Shown here in pieces: positions 31,243 through 39,571 of a stretch of 64,000 nt of DNA (its first letter is position 1; the number at the start of each line of letters is the position of its first letter). The notes below the pieces were generated by a model. The model did no database searches. It worked only from the letters and a program-made list of their open reading frames with translations, and was not told where the DNA came from. This DNA comes from Amycolatopsis thermophila (lineage in GTDB: Bacteria > Actinomycetota > Actinomycetes > Mycobacteriales > Pseudonocardiaceae). A program made the position numbers and the translations under genes. The DNA lies in assembly GCF_030814215.1 (NCBI RefSeq), contig NZ_JAUSUT010000001.1, forward strand, positions 5,766,001 through 5,830,000, given 5' to 3'.

Positions 31243-31534
31243 CGCGGCGGTTCGGCGGTGGCCGCGCAGTTGGTCGCCTTGCCGGCGCGGTCCGGGCCGA
31301 AGCCCACGACGAACAGCAGGCCACCGACCGCCGCTAGCTCGGTGGAGCCACCATCACCCTGCTCACCACCCGCCCACCGGTCGAGGAAGAGGTAGCTACC
31401 GAGCTCATCAGGCCGTGATCTGAACCGCAGAGCCCCTCGCGCACCGACTTGCACCACCCGCCGGGACGTGACCTCGTCTCGCCGGTCATGAACGGACCGC
31501 TGCTGCTGGGCGAGGGCGAGCATTCGTGGCTCAC

Positions 31535-31605
31535 GAACGGTCCGTTCACGGCGGCGTGAAGGGTCCGTTCACCGCGGCGCGAACGGCCCATTCACCTCGC
31601 GGCCG
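31535..31605. repeat. palindromic repeat, exact 23-bp period, second cluster
   Basis: GGTCCGTTC starts at 31539 and 31562, and the related GGCCCATTC at 31585, exactly 23 bp apart. Units have palindromic cores: GAACGGTCCGTTC at 31535-31547 and GTGAA-N7-TTCAC at 31556-31572. Further degenerate copies run on to about 31735 (for example GGACCGTTCACG). Confidence 0.7.
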
Positions 31606-32049
31606 GGTGATTGGCCCGTTGGTGCCCGTACGACCGGACCAGCCGTGCACATCCGCACGACGGGGCCACTGGTGCGCCCCTCATTGGACCGATCATGTCC
31701 GAGCCGCTGGACCGTTCACGTCCGAGCGAACGTCCCTCGCGCGCCCGAACCAGGCGTTCGGATGCTGGAGGCACGGCGCCGCCACACGAGCGGCCCGACG
31801 GCGCACCCACGACGGCTCCAATGACGCGCTGATCAACCGTCCAATGACGCGCTGACGCCGCAGCCATGCTGCCCCACGCTCAGCAATCAGCGCCGCTAGC
31901 GCACTCGACGGTCAGCAGCGCCGAGCGCGCTCGGCAACCAGACCCCGCCCCACGCTCGTACAGCCGGCGCCGAGTGCGCGCCGCGCCCCGCTGAGCGCCC
32001 ACCTCACCGCCGCCGAAGGCGTCGGGTCCGGGCAGGGACGGGGCGGAAC

Positions 32050-32808
32050 TCAGCGCCGTAGCAGGGAGCGCACCTGTTCGTACCGGTGGCGCGCTCCCCA
32101 GATGCCCACGCGCACCAAGGCCTCGCGGATGATGGCTCCGCTCATCTTCGACTGCCCGATCTCGCGTTCGGTGAAGGTGATCGGGACCTCGGCGACCTCG
32201 AAGCCCGTCCGGACGGTCCGCCACGCCAGGTCGATCTGGAAGCAGTAGCCGCGCGAGGCGATCTCCTCCAGCGGCAGCTTCTCCAGCACCTCGCGCCGGT
32301 AGGCGCGGAACCCCGCGGTCACGTCCTTGATCCGCACCCCGAGCGCCAGCCGCGAATACAGGTTGGCCATCCGCGACAACACCTCACGGTGCTTGGGCCA
32401 GTTCACCAGGCTCCCGCCGGGCACGTACCTCGACCCGAGCACCAGGTCGGCCTCTTCGAGCGCCGCCAGCATCCGCGGCAGGTCCTCCGGCGCGTGCGAA
32501 CCGTCGGCGTCCATCTCGACGATCGTCAGGTAGTCGCGCTCCAGGCCCCACCGGAAACCGGCCACGTAGGCCGCCCCCAGGCCGGCCTTCTCGGTCCGGT
32601 GCAGCACGTGCACCCGCGAATCCCCGGCGGCGATCTTGTCCGCCAGCTCCCCCGTGCCGTCCGGGCTGCCGTCGTCGACCACCAGTGCGTGCACCTCGGG
32701 CAGCGCGCGGTGCAGCCGGTCCAGGATGAGCGGCAGGTTCTCGCGCTCGTTGTAGGTCGGGACCACCACCAGCACCGGATCGATCGGTCGCGCGTGCGCC
32801 ATCCCCAT
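32050..32808 (-). CDS. ppm1: polyprenol monophosphomannose synthase
   Basis: A 252-residue GT2-family enzyme: [18 protein letters not shown], donor site [15 protein letters not shown], catalytic [14 protein letters not shown], then [16 protein letters not shown] and [12 protein letters not shown]. It transfers mannose from GDP-mannose to polyprenol phosphate, making the donor for lipomannan and protein O-mannosylation. ATG 32808 has GGGAGG just upstream. It lies 21 bp after lnt on the same strand. In M. tuberculosis the two activities are fused in Rv2051c; here they are separate genes in the same order. Confidence 0.95.
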   Translation of the reverse strand: MGMAHARPIDPVLVVVPTYNERENLPLILDRLHRALPEVHALVVDDGSPDGTGELADKIAAGDSRVHVLHRTEKAGLGAAYVAGFRWGLERDYLTIVEMDADGSHAPEDLPRMLAALEEADLVLGSRYVPGGSLVNWPKHREVLSRMANLYSRLALGVRIKDVTAGFRAYRREVLEKLPLEEIASRGYCFQIDLAWRTVRTGFEVAEVPITFTEREIGQSKMSGAIIREALVRVGIWGARHRYEQVRSLLRR

Positions 32809-32829
32809 GTCCTCCCCCGCGGAGAAACC

Positions 32830-34419
32830 TCACTCCGCCCTGGTCGCCGTCGTGCTCGTCCCCCGGGTGCGCGCACGGAGCACGAGCCCGGCCAGTACCG
32901 CGGCGACCGCCACGCCGACCAGCCCGTACTCCGTCCAGGCCCCGAGTCGATCCGACAGCGTAGTCTCCGTCCGCAGCGGCACGCTCCCCACCAGGGATTC
33001 GGCGGTGAACTGGCTGGTCGACCGGGTCACGGTGCCGTCCGGTTCGACGAGCGCGCTGACCCCGCTCGTCGAGGACACCACGACCGCGCGGCCGTGCTCG
33101 ACCGCCCGCAACCGCGCCATCGCCAGCTGCTGGTAGGTCATCTCACTGCGCCCGAACCAGGCGTTGTTGGTGGGCAGGACGATCAGCTGAGCCCCGTCCT
33201 GCACCGCGTCCCGGGAGACGTGGTCGTAGGCGATCTCGTAGCAGATGGGCACGGCCACGCGCGTCCCGGCGACGTCGAGCACCGAGGGCTTCGTGCCGGG
33301 CAGCATGTCACCCGTGTCGTCGACGAACGGGGTGAACCAGCGCGCGATCGAACGGGCGGGCACGAACTCGGCGAAGGGCACCAGCTCCTGCTTGCTGTAG
33401 CTCTGCCCGCGGCCGGTGGCCGGGTCCCACACGAACTCGGTGTTCTGCATCTTCAGCCCGGGTGCGCGGTAGCGCGCGCCGATCAGGGTCGGGCTGCCCA
33501 GGTCGCGCACGGCCTGGTCGATGACCGGGTCGAACCCGGCGAGGTCGGTGGCGGTCTCCGGCCAGACGACCAGGTCCGGGGCGGGCACCGCGCCGGCGCG
33601 GATTTTCCCGGCCAGCAGCTCGCTCTGGGCGAGGTGGTTCGCGCGCAGGGTGGGCTCCTCGGTCATCAGGTCGAGGCCGACGTCCGGGGCGTTGCCCTGC
33701 ACGACCGCCACCGTCCGGGTGCCGTTCTGCGCGCCGGTGCCGATCGTGGGCCACAACGCGAGCCCGGCCACGACCGGGAGGACCGTGGCGATCACCGGCA
33801 GCCGCACCGCGCGCCAGTCGCGACGGCGCGCGTGCACGAGCAGTGCGCTGAGGCCGAACCCGGTGACCACGACGGCGAACCCGACCAGCGGCGCGCCGCC
33901 GACCGAGGCGAGCGGTACGAACGCGCCGTCGGGCTGGCTGAACGCGACCCGCCCCCACGGGAACCCGCCCAGGGGCCACCAGGTGCGCGGCGTCTCGCTG
34001 GCGATGATGACCATCGCCATCCACACCGGCGCACCGGGCAGCCGGGCGACGAGGGTGCACAAGGCGCCCGCGACGCCGAGGTAGGCGGCGAGAGCGCCGG
34101 ACAGCGCCAGCCACGGCGCGGAGCCGAACCCGCGACCGAGGAAGTCCTGGATCCAGTACAGCAACGGCAGGTAGAGGCCGAGCCCGAACACGAACCCGTA
34201 GCCGAGGCCGCCCCACAGCCGCCGGCCGCGCAGCACGAAGCCCAGGCCGGCGAAAGCCGCCGGCGCGAGCCACCACAGGTCGCGCGGTGCGAAGCTCAGG
34301 TAGAAGACGAACCCCGACGCCGCGGCGAGCACGAGCCGCAGCAGCCAGGACCGCCAGTCCCGCTTCGTCCGGACGGGTGCCGACGGTTCGGCGGATTCGG
34401 CCACGGGTGCTGCTGCCAC
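32830..34419 (-). CDS. lnt: apolipoprotein N-acyltransferase
   Basis: A 529-residue membrane enzyme starting at GTG. Six to seven N-terminal helices are followed by a periplasmic nitrilase-like domain with the catalytic triad: Glu in VVWPETATDLAG, Lys in SKQELVPFAEFVP, Cys in VPICYEIAYDHVS. A last helix lies near the C-terminus (YGLVGVAVAAVLAGLVL). It N-acylates the lipid-modified cysteine of lipoproteins. Its operon partners are the amidohydrolase upstream (10-bp gap) and ppm1 downstream. Confidence 0.95.
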   Translation of the reverse strand: MAAAPVAESAEPSAPVRTKRDWRSWLLRLVLAAASGFVFYLSFAPRDLWWLAPAAFAGLGFVLRGRRLWGGLGYGFVFGLGLYLPLLYWIQDFLGRGFGSAPWLALSGALAAYLGVAGALCTLVARLPGAPVWMAMVIIASETPRTWWPLGGFPWGRVAFSQPDGAFVPLASVGGAPLVGFAVVVTGFGLSALLVHARRRDWRAVRLPVIATVLPVVAGLALWPTIGTGAQNGTRTVAVVQGNAPDVGLDLMTEEPTLRANHLAQSELLAGKIRAGAVPAPDLVVWPETATDLAGFDPVIDQAVRDLGSPTLIGARYRAPGLKMQNTEFVWDPATGRGQSYSKQELVPFAEFVPARSIARWFTPFVDDTGDMLPGTKPSVLDVAGTRVAVPICYEIAYDHVSRDAVQDGAQLIVLPTNNAWFGRSEMTYQQLAMARLRAVEHGRAVVVSSTSGVSALVEPDGTVTRSTSQFTAESLVGSVPLRTETTLSDRLGAWTEYGLVGVAVAAVLAGLVLRARTRGTSTTATRAE

Positions 34420-34429
34420 GCGAGCAACC

Positions 34430-36040
34430 TTATTCCGCGGAGGTGAACGCGTCGTAGAGAACCTGGCCCGCCCGCACGGTGCGCAGGCACACCGGGAGCG
34501 GCGCGTCCGGGTCGAGCGGCGGGAGTGCGGGCACCCGGGAACGCGGGTCGGTCGACCAGCGCTGCACCCGCGAGTCGGGGGCGGCGACGACGAGGTCGGC
34601 GGCGTCCCAGATCGTGTAGTGCGCGGGGGCGCCGGGGACGAGGCTGCCGGTCACGCCGTCGTTGACGCCGGCGGCGCGGTGCCCGCCGCGGGTGTGGGCG
34701 GTGAAGGCGGCGCGGGCGGACAGCCCGGCGCCGGGCGTGTGGTGGTGGACCGCGGCGCGGACGCTGTCCCAGGGCTGCAGCGGCGTGACCGGGCAGTCGG
34801 AGCCGAACGCGAGCAGCACCCCTTCCGCGGCGAGCAGGGAGAACGGGTTCATCCCCGCGGCCCGCTCCACGCCCAGCCGCTGGGCGTACATGCCCTCCGG
34901 CCCGCCCCACAGCGCGTCGAACTGGGGCTGCATGGAGCCGGTGACGCCCCACCCGGCGAGGGCCTTGGCCTGCTCGGCGTCGACCATCTCGAGGTGTTCG
35001 AGGCGGTGGTGGCCGCCGGCGAGGGCGCGTTGCCCGACGGTCTTTTCCGCCAGCTGGAAACCTCGCACGACCTCGGTCACGCCGGCGTCGCCGATGACGT
35101 GGAACCCGGCCTGCAGTCCGGCCTCGGTGCAGGCGACCAGGTGGGTGGCGATGGCGTCGGCGTCGAGGTAGCGGGCGCCGGTGTTGCCGGGTTCGTCGAG
35201 GTAGGGCTCGTGCAGTGCGGCGGTGCGGGAGCCCAAGGCGCCGTCGACGAACAGGTCGCCGGCCAGGCCGCAGGCGCCGAGGCGGCGGGCGGTGTCGACG
35301 GCTTCGAGCTCGCCCCAGTAGCCGACGACCTCGGGGTGGCCGGGTTCGGCGGCGAGCGCGAGGAGGTCGGTGAGGTCGTCCTCGCCGGAGATGTCCGGGC
35401 CGGCGCACTCGTGGACGCTGACGATGCCGCGGGCGGCGGCCAGCCGGAGGAACGCTTCCTGGGCGCGGCGGCGCTGCTCGCGGGTGAGCGCGGCGCGCAC
35501 GGCGCCGCGGACGTGGTGGTGGGCGTCACGGGTCAGGGGGCCGTCCGGTGACCAGCCTGCGGTGTCGCGGGCGGCGGGAGCGAGTTCGACCAGCGCGGTC
35601 GAGACCAGGGCCGAGTGGACGTCGACGCGGCTGAGGTAGACCGGCACGCCCCCGGCGGCCTCGTCGATCTCGGCGCGGCTGGGCAGGCGGGGCGTGGTCC
35701 AGGTGGTCTCGTCCCAGCCGTGGGCGATGAGGACCTCGCCGGGGCGGGCGGCGGCGCGGATCGCGGCGAGCAGGCCGGCGGCGTCGGTGACCCCGCCGAG
35801 GTCGACCCCGGCCAGGTGCAGACCGGTGGCGGTGGCGTGCACGTGGGCGTCGACGAAGCCGGGGGCGACGAACGCGCCGTCGAGGTCGTGGATCCGGGCA
35901 TCCGGGTGGAGGGCGCGGCCGGGGCCGTCCTGGCCGACCCAGACGATCGTGCCGCCGGTGATGGCCATCGCGGTGGCGTCGGGGTTGCCGGGCGAATGGA
36001 TCCGCCCGCCCAGCAGGAGCGTGGTGCTGTCGTCCGTCAC
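34430..36040 (-). CDS. amidohydrolase family 3 protein (YtcJ-like)
   Basis: A 536-residue metal-dependent hydrolase starting at GTG. N-terminal beta-sandwich (LLLGGRIHSPGNPDATAMAI), metal site HVH in PGFVDAHVHATATGLH, a second His in GFHVIGDAG, HHRLEHLEM and the Asp in LAFGSDCPV. Substrates of this group include N-acyl compounds and formamides; none can be assigned. First gene of the amidohydrolase-lnt-ppm1 operon and divergent from kamA, so the 99-bp AT-rich gap between them holds both promoters. Confidence 0.9.
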   Translation of the reverse strand: MTDDSTTLLLGGRIHSPGNPDATAMAITGGTIVWVGQDGPGRALHPDARIHDLDGAFVAPGFVDAHVHATATGLHLAGVDLGGVTDAAGLLAAIRAAARPGEVLIAHGWDETTWTTPRLPSRAEIDEAAGGVPVYLSRVDVHSALVSTALVELAPAARDTAGWSPDGPLTRDAHHHVRGAVRAALTREQRRRAQEAFLRLAAARGIVSVHECAGPDISGEDDLTDLLALAAEPGHPEVVGYWGELEAVDTARRLGACGLAGDLFVDGALGSRTAALHEPYLDEPGNTGARYLDADAIATHLVACTEAGLQAGFHVIGDAGVTEVVRGFQLAEKTVGQRALAGGHHRLEHLEMVDAEQAKALAGWGVTGSMQPQFDALWGGPEGMYAQRLGVERAAGMNPFSLLAAEGVLLAFGSDCPVTPLQPWDSVRAAVHHHTPGAGLSARAAFTAHTRGGHRAAGVNDGVTGSLVPGAPAHYTIWDAADLVVAAPDSRVQRWSTDPRSRVPALPPLDPDAPLPVCLRTVRAGQVLYDAFTSAE

Positions 36041-36139
36041 GGTGTCGAGTGTGCACGATGGGGTCGCGACGAAAGCTTTTACGTCGTATTGTCGTTTTCA
36101 CCGCAGATTTTGACGCCGAACCGCCGACGAGGAGCAGAG

Positions 36140-37510
36140 ATGACTGCGATCCAGGAAGTCTCCCCCGCCGACAGCACCGATGTCGAGCAGCCCTACGCCT
36201 ACCGCCGCACGGAGCTGACCGAACCGGACTGGCGCCGGTTCCCCGGCTGGCGGGACGTGACGGAGGCGCAATGGCGGGACGCGCAGTGGCAGCGGGTGCA
36301 CTGCGTGCGCAACATCAAGCAGCTGCGGGCCGTGCTGGGCGATCTGATCGACGAGCGGTTCTACGACGATCTCGCGGCCGACCAGCGGGAGCTGGCGACG
36401 ATGTCGATGCTGGTGCCACCGCAGATGCTCAACACCATGTCGGTGGACTCGACCGACGCGCTCTACGCCGACCCGGTCCGCCGCTACATGCTGCCGGTGC
36501 GCAGCGACCGCGACGCGGAGTGGCCCAGCCACCCGCATTCGGCGCGCGACTCGCTGCACGAGGCCGAGATGTGGGTCGTCGAGGGCCTGACGCACCGCTA
36601 CCCCACCAAGGTGCTGGCCGAGCTGCTGTCGACCTGCCCCCAGTACTGCGGGCACTGCACCCGCATGGACCTGGTGGGCACGTCGACCGAGCAGGTGGTC
36701 AAGCACAAGCTCGGCCTCAAGCCGGTCGACCGCCAGGACGCGATGATCGACTACCTGCGCGGTACCCCCGGCGTGCGGGACGTGGTGGTCTCCGGTGGTG
36801 ACGTGGCGAACGTGCCGTGGCACCAGCTGGAGTCGTTCCTGATGCGGTTGCTGGACATCGAGACGGTGCGCGACGTCCGTTTGGCGACCAAGGCGCTGGC
36901 CGGGCTGCCGCAGCACTGGCTGCAGCCCAAGATCGTCGAGGGCCTGGAACGGGTGGCCGGCACCGCGCGGCGGCGCGGGGTGAACCTGGCGATCCACACG
37001 CACGTCAACCACGTCCAGTCGGTGACCCCGCTCGTGGCCGAGGCGGCGCGGACAGCGCTGGAGGTCGGGGTGCGCGACGTGCGGAACCAGGGCGTGCTGA
37101 TGCGCGGGGTGAACGCGACGCCGGCGGCGCTGCTGGACCTGTGTTTCGCGCTGCAGGGCGAGGCGAACATCCTGCCGTACTACTTCTACCTGTGCGACAT
37201 GATCCCCAACGCCGAGCACTGGCGGCTGGCGGTGTGGGAGGCGCAGGAGCTGCAGCACTCGATCATGGGGTACCTGCCGGGCTACGCGACCCCGCGCATC
37301 GTGTGCGACGTGCCCTACGTCGGGAAGCGGTGGGTGCACCAGGTCGCCGAGTACGACCGCGAGCGCGGCATCTCCTACTGGACCAAGAACTACCGCACCG
37401 GGATCGAACACGCCGACCCCGAGGCGCTGCGCCGCCGCTACCCGTTCTACGACCCGATCTCCACCCTGCCCGACGAGGGCCGCGCCTGGTGGGCGGCCCG
37501 GCAGGGGTAG
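36140..37510 (+). CDS. KamA-family radical SAM protein (lysine 2,3-aminomutase-like)
   Basis: A 456-residue protein with the radical SAM cluster CPQYCGHC at residues 166-173, SAM-binding VVVSGGDVANVP, and the C-terminal PLP region. In bona fide lysine 2,3-aminomutase the PLP lysine is in a GGGGK turn; here it is DVPYVGKRW with Lys396, a variant. The usual CRHC is CGHC. So the reaction may be a 2,3-amino shift on another amino acid. ATG follows GAGGAG. No beta-lysine acetyltransferase gene is nearby. Divergent from the amidohydrolase; an AT-rich GCTTTTACGTCGTATTGTCG region precedes it. Confidence 0.88.
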   Translation: MTAIQEVSPADSTDVEQPYAYRRTELTEPDWRRFPGWRDVTEAQWRDAQWQRVHCVRNIKQLRAVLGDLIDERFYDDLAADQRELATMSMLVPPQMLNTMSVDSTDALYADPVRRYMLPVRSDRDAEWPSHPHSARDSLHEAEMWVVEGLTHRYPTKVLAELLSTCPQYCGHCTRMDLVGTSTEQVVKHKLGLKPVDRQDAMIDYLRGTPGVRDVVVSGGDVANVPWHQLESFLMRLLDIETVRDVRLATKALAGLPQHWLQPKIVEGLERVAGTARRRGVNLAIHTHVNHVQSVTPLVAEAARTALEVGVRDVRNQGVLMRGVNATPAALLDLCFALQGEANILPYYFYLCDMIPNAEHWRLAVWEAQELQHSIMGYLPGYATPRIVCDVPYVGKRWVHQVAEYDRERGISYWTKNYRTGIEHADPEALRRRYPFYDPISTLPDEGRAWWAARQG

Positions 37511-37797
37511 CCCGGCCGCGTCCGGACGGCCCGATCGCGCCCGGCTTCGTCACCCTGGCCGGCGTGGGCGCCTGCACACTGTGGCCAGGCGCCGAGCCCA
37601 CCCACCGGCCGCCCGGGTCACCGGCCAGTGCGCGCGCGGTCCGCTGTGGACGGTGCAGGAAACCGCCGCGAGCCACGCAGTCGGCGATCGTGATCAGCAG
37701 GTAGGCGATGAACGCGAGCGGCCAAGTCCCTCATGCGCGGCGTCAGCGCCCGTTCACCTACCAGCCGTGGCGCGGGTGAGCCTGCGCCATGTCGGCG
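37511..37797. other. intergenic stretch with possible membrane-protein fragment
   Basis: No credible gene. The minus strand near 37625-37725 can be read as WPLAFIAYLLITIADCVARG, a single membrane-helix-like stretch without start or context, perhaps a relic. Confidence 0.35.
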
Positions 37798-38127
37798 CTA
37801 GGCGTGGCGCAACGCCTGGTTGAGGAGGTTTCCGCTGTGGTCGAGGCAGTCGTCGCAGATGGTGGCGTCGGTCTGCGGGCAGTGCATGCGCGGCAAGGTG
37901 CGGCGGAAACCGAAGAAGCCGGTGCGGTCGGTGCGGTCGCAGAACTCGCACGGCGCGCCGCCCGCCCGCACCCGTTCCAGGTCGGTGCCGCCGTGGCTGG
38001 TGCGGGCGTGACCGTCGCGCACCAGGCCGAGCCCGGCTTCCACGCACCGCGCGCAGATCGGGCCGTTCGGGCCGGGGACGCGGCGCTCGCCGGCCGCGGG
38101 CTGGGTGTCGCAGAACCTGCACCGCAT
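37798..38127 (-). CDS. protein with two ClpX-type zinc fingers
   Basis: A 109-residue protein starting MRCRFCDTQPAAGERRVPGP. Two Cys4 modules are visible: CRFC with CARC at ~3-27, and CEFC with CDDC at ~59-97. Each has the CxFC-(~20-30)-ICxxC layout of the zinc-binding domain that ClpX uses for dimerisation and adaptor binding, but there is no AAA domain. Might be an adaptor or decoy. The start at 38127 is used because upstream residues (TGFPASPAREPW) lack the fold. Co-directional with the lipoyl gene 38 bp upstream. Confidence 0.75.
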   Translation of the reverse strand: MRCRFCDTQPAAGERRVPGPNGPICARCVEAGLGLVRDGHARTSHGGTDLERVRAGGAPCEFCDRTDRTGFFGFRRTLPRMHCPQTDATICDDCLDHSGNLLNQALRHA

Positions 38128-38165
38128 CGTCCAGGGTTCCCGCGCGGGTGACGCGGGAAACCCCG

Positions 38166-38399
38166 TCACTCGACCCGTGCGATCAACGCGCCCTGGACGA
38201 GGGCGTCGCCCTCCTTGGCGAGCAGGTACACGACCCCGGAGGCGGGTGCGGAGATCTCGACGTCGACCTTGTCGAGCGCCACCTCGGCCAGCAGGTCACC
38301 TTCGGCGACCCGTTCGCCGTCGTGGACGAACCAGGTCGCCACCACGCCCTCGGCGTCCGGGTCCTTCTCCGACAGCAGCGGGAACAGCACCTCGGTCAC
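38166..38399 (-). CDS. stand-alone lipoyl/biotinyl-domain protein
   Basis: A 77-residue protein consisting only of a flattened beta-barrel: LFPLLSEKDPDAEGVVATWF, LLAEVALDKVDVEISAPASG with the modifiable Lys in DKVDVE, and GDALVQGALIARVE. The residues around the lysine are of the lipoyl (DK) rather than biotinyl (MKM) kind. No dehydrogenase or acyltransferase gene is adjacent. GTG start with GGGGAGG upstream. The residues before it in the longer open frame are Pro/Arg/Gly-rich and not credible. Confidence 0.85.
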   Translation of the reverse strand: MTEVLFPLLSEKDPDAEGVVATWFVHDGERVAEGDLLAEVALDKVDVEISAPASGVVYLLAKEGDALVQGALIARVE

Positions 38400-38476
38400 G
38401 TCACCGCCACCTCCCCGCACACCCCGGCGGGGCGCACGCACCCAGCATGGGACCCGCCGCGCCCCGGTGACAAGCA

Positions 38477-39571
38477 CTAACCCCGGACGAGCGCCCGGAG
38501 CGCGTCGTCCAGGTCGCCCGCGGACTCCAGGTGCCGGGCCGCGGACTCGGCCAGCGACTTCCACGTCCCCGGGGATTCCACCATCTGCCGCACCGCCCGG
38601 GTGAGTTCACCGTCGGCCTCGCACACGACCGCCAGCCCGGCTTCGGCCATCAGGCGAGCGTTGGCGCGGCCGTGCGCGGCGATCGGGCGGTGCATCAGCA
38701 CCGGCCGCCCGCAGGCGAGCGCCTCCAGCCCGGTCGCCCCGCCCGCGTTGGTCACCACCACGTCGGCGGCGACGGTGAACGCGGGCATCTCGTCGGTCCA
38801 GCCCAGCACCCGCAGCCGCGGATCGGTCAGCCGCCCCAGCGCGCGGACCAGCCGCTCGTTGCGGCCGCACACCACCACCGGCACCACGGACGGGTGCGCC
38901 GCCAGCAACTCCGCGGCGGCCGCCTCGACCTGCCCGAACCCGAGCGACCCGCAGGACACCAGCGCGACGAACGCCTCGGCCGGCAGCCCCAGACGACGGC
39001 GGGCCTCGTCCCGGTCGCCGGGCCGGAACGCGGCGCGCACCGGCGGCGCCGACACCGCGACCGGCGCGTCCGGCACGCACCGCACCGCGGGCGGGATCGC
39101 CACCGGGTGCATGACGAGGTTGCGGTCGACGCTGCCGTAGACCCAGAACGGGTGCGGCGCGAAGTCCGAGATCCACGCACCCACCGGGGCGGGCAGGCTG
39201 CCGCGACGGCGCAGCCACTCCAGCCCGGCGGTGCCCAGCGGGTAGGTGGACAGCACCAGGTCGGGTTCGCCGATGACGCGGGCCAGCCGCCGCCCGCACC
39301 AGGCGCCGGTGAAGCGCTTACCCGCCGCGGCGAACCACCGGGATCGCCACAGCAGCGCGTAGAAGAACTCGTACAGCCACGGGGTGCGCCGCACGTTCGT
39401 CACGTAGATCAGCCGGAACAGCGGCCCGACGCCCGGGCCCATCACGTCGAGCGCGTCCAGCCACCGGATCTGCGCTTCCGGCCACAGCCGGTGCACGGCC
39501 TCGGCCAGGGCGCGGCCGGTCGCGTTGTGCCCTTCGCCCATGGTCGCCGACAGCACGAGGACCTGTTTCAC
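38477..39571 (-). CDS. MGDG-synthase/MurG-like glycosyltransferase
   Basis: A 364-residue GT28-type enzyme from GTG (VKQVLVLSATMGEGHNATGRALAE). The N-terminal MGDG-synthase domain includes DLVLSTYPLGTAGLEWL and the C-terminal UDP-sugar domain has VSCGSLGFGQVEAAA, VLGWTDEMPAFTVAADVVVTN and AGGATGLEALACGRPVLMH. Such enzymes glycosylate diacylglycerol or other lipids. The start overlaps the end of the DMT-permease gene by 4 bp, so it is translationally coupled to it. Confidence 0.88.
   Translation of the reverse strand: MKQVLVLSATMGEGHNATGRALAEAVHRLWPEAQIRWLDALDVMGPGVGPLFRLIYVTNVRRTPWLYEFFYALLWRSRWFAAAGKRFTGAWCGRRLARVIGEPDLVLSTYPLGTAGLEWLRRRGSLPAPVGAWISDFAPHPFWVYGSVDRNLVMHPVAIPPAVRCVPDAPVAVSAPPVRAAFRPGDRDEARRRLGLPAEAFVALVSCGSLGFGQVEAAAAELLAAHPSVVPVVVCGRNERLVRALGRLTDPRLRVLGWTDEMPAFTVAADVVVTNAGGATGLEALACGRPVLMHRPIAAHGRANARLMAEAGLAVVCEADGELTRAVRQMVESPGTWKSLAESAARHLESAGDLDDALRALVRG

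Larger units (their letters stand above)
31096..32049. other. 954-bp gene-free block between rbpA and ppm1
   Basis: Open frames here have no domain, no consistent codon pattern and no ribosome-binding site; I treat them as chance. The block holds two clusters of ~23-bp palindromic repeats, described separately, at its left and centre. On the minus strand around 31300-31345 one frame reads ELAAVGGLLFVVGFG, faintly like FxsA, a gene often found near ppm1/rbpA. That could be a decayed copy but is weak. Confidence 0.6.

Noticed and set aside
31535..31605. Repeat array resembling CRISPR.
   Set aside because: Period is 23 bp with no unique spacers and no cas genes.
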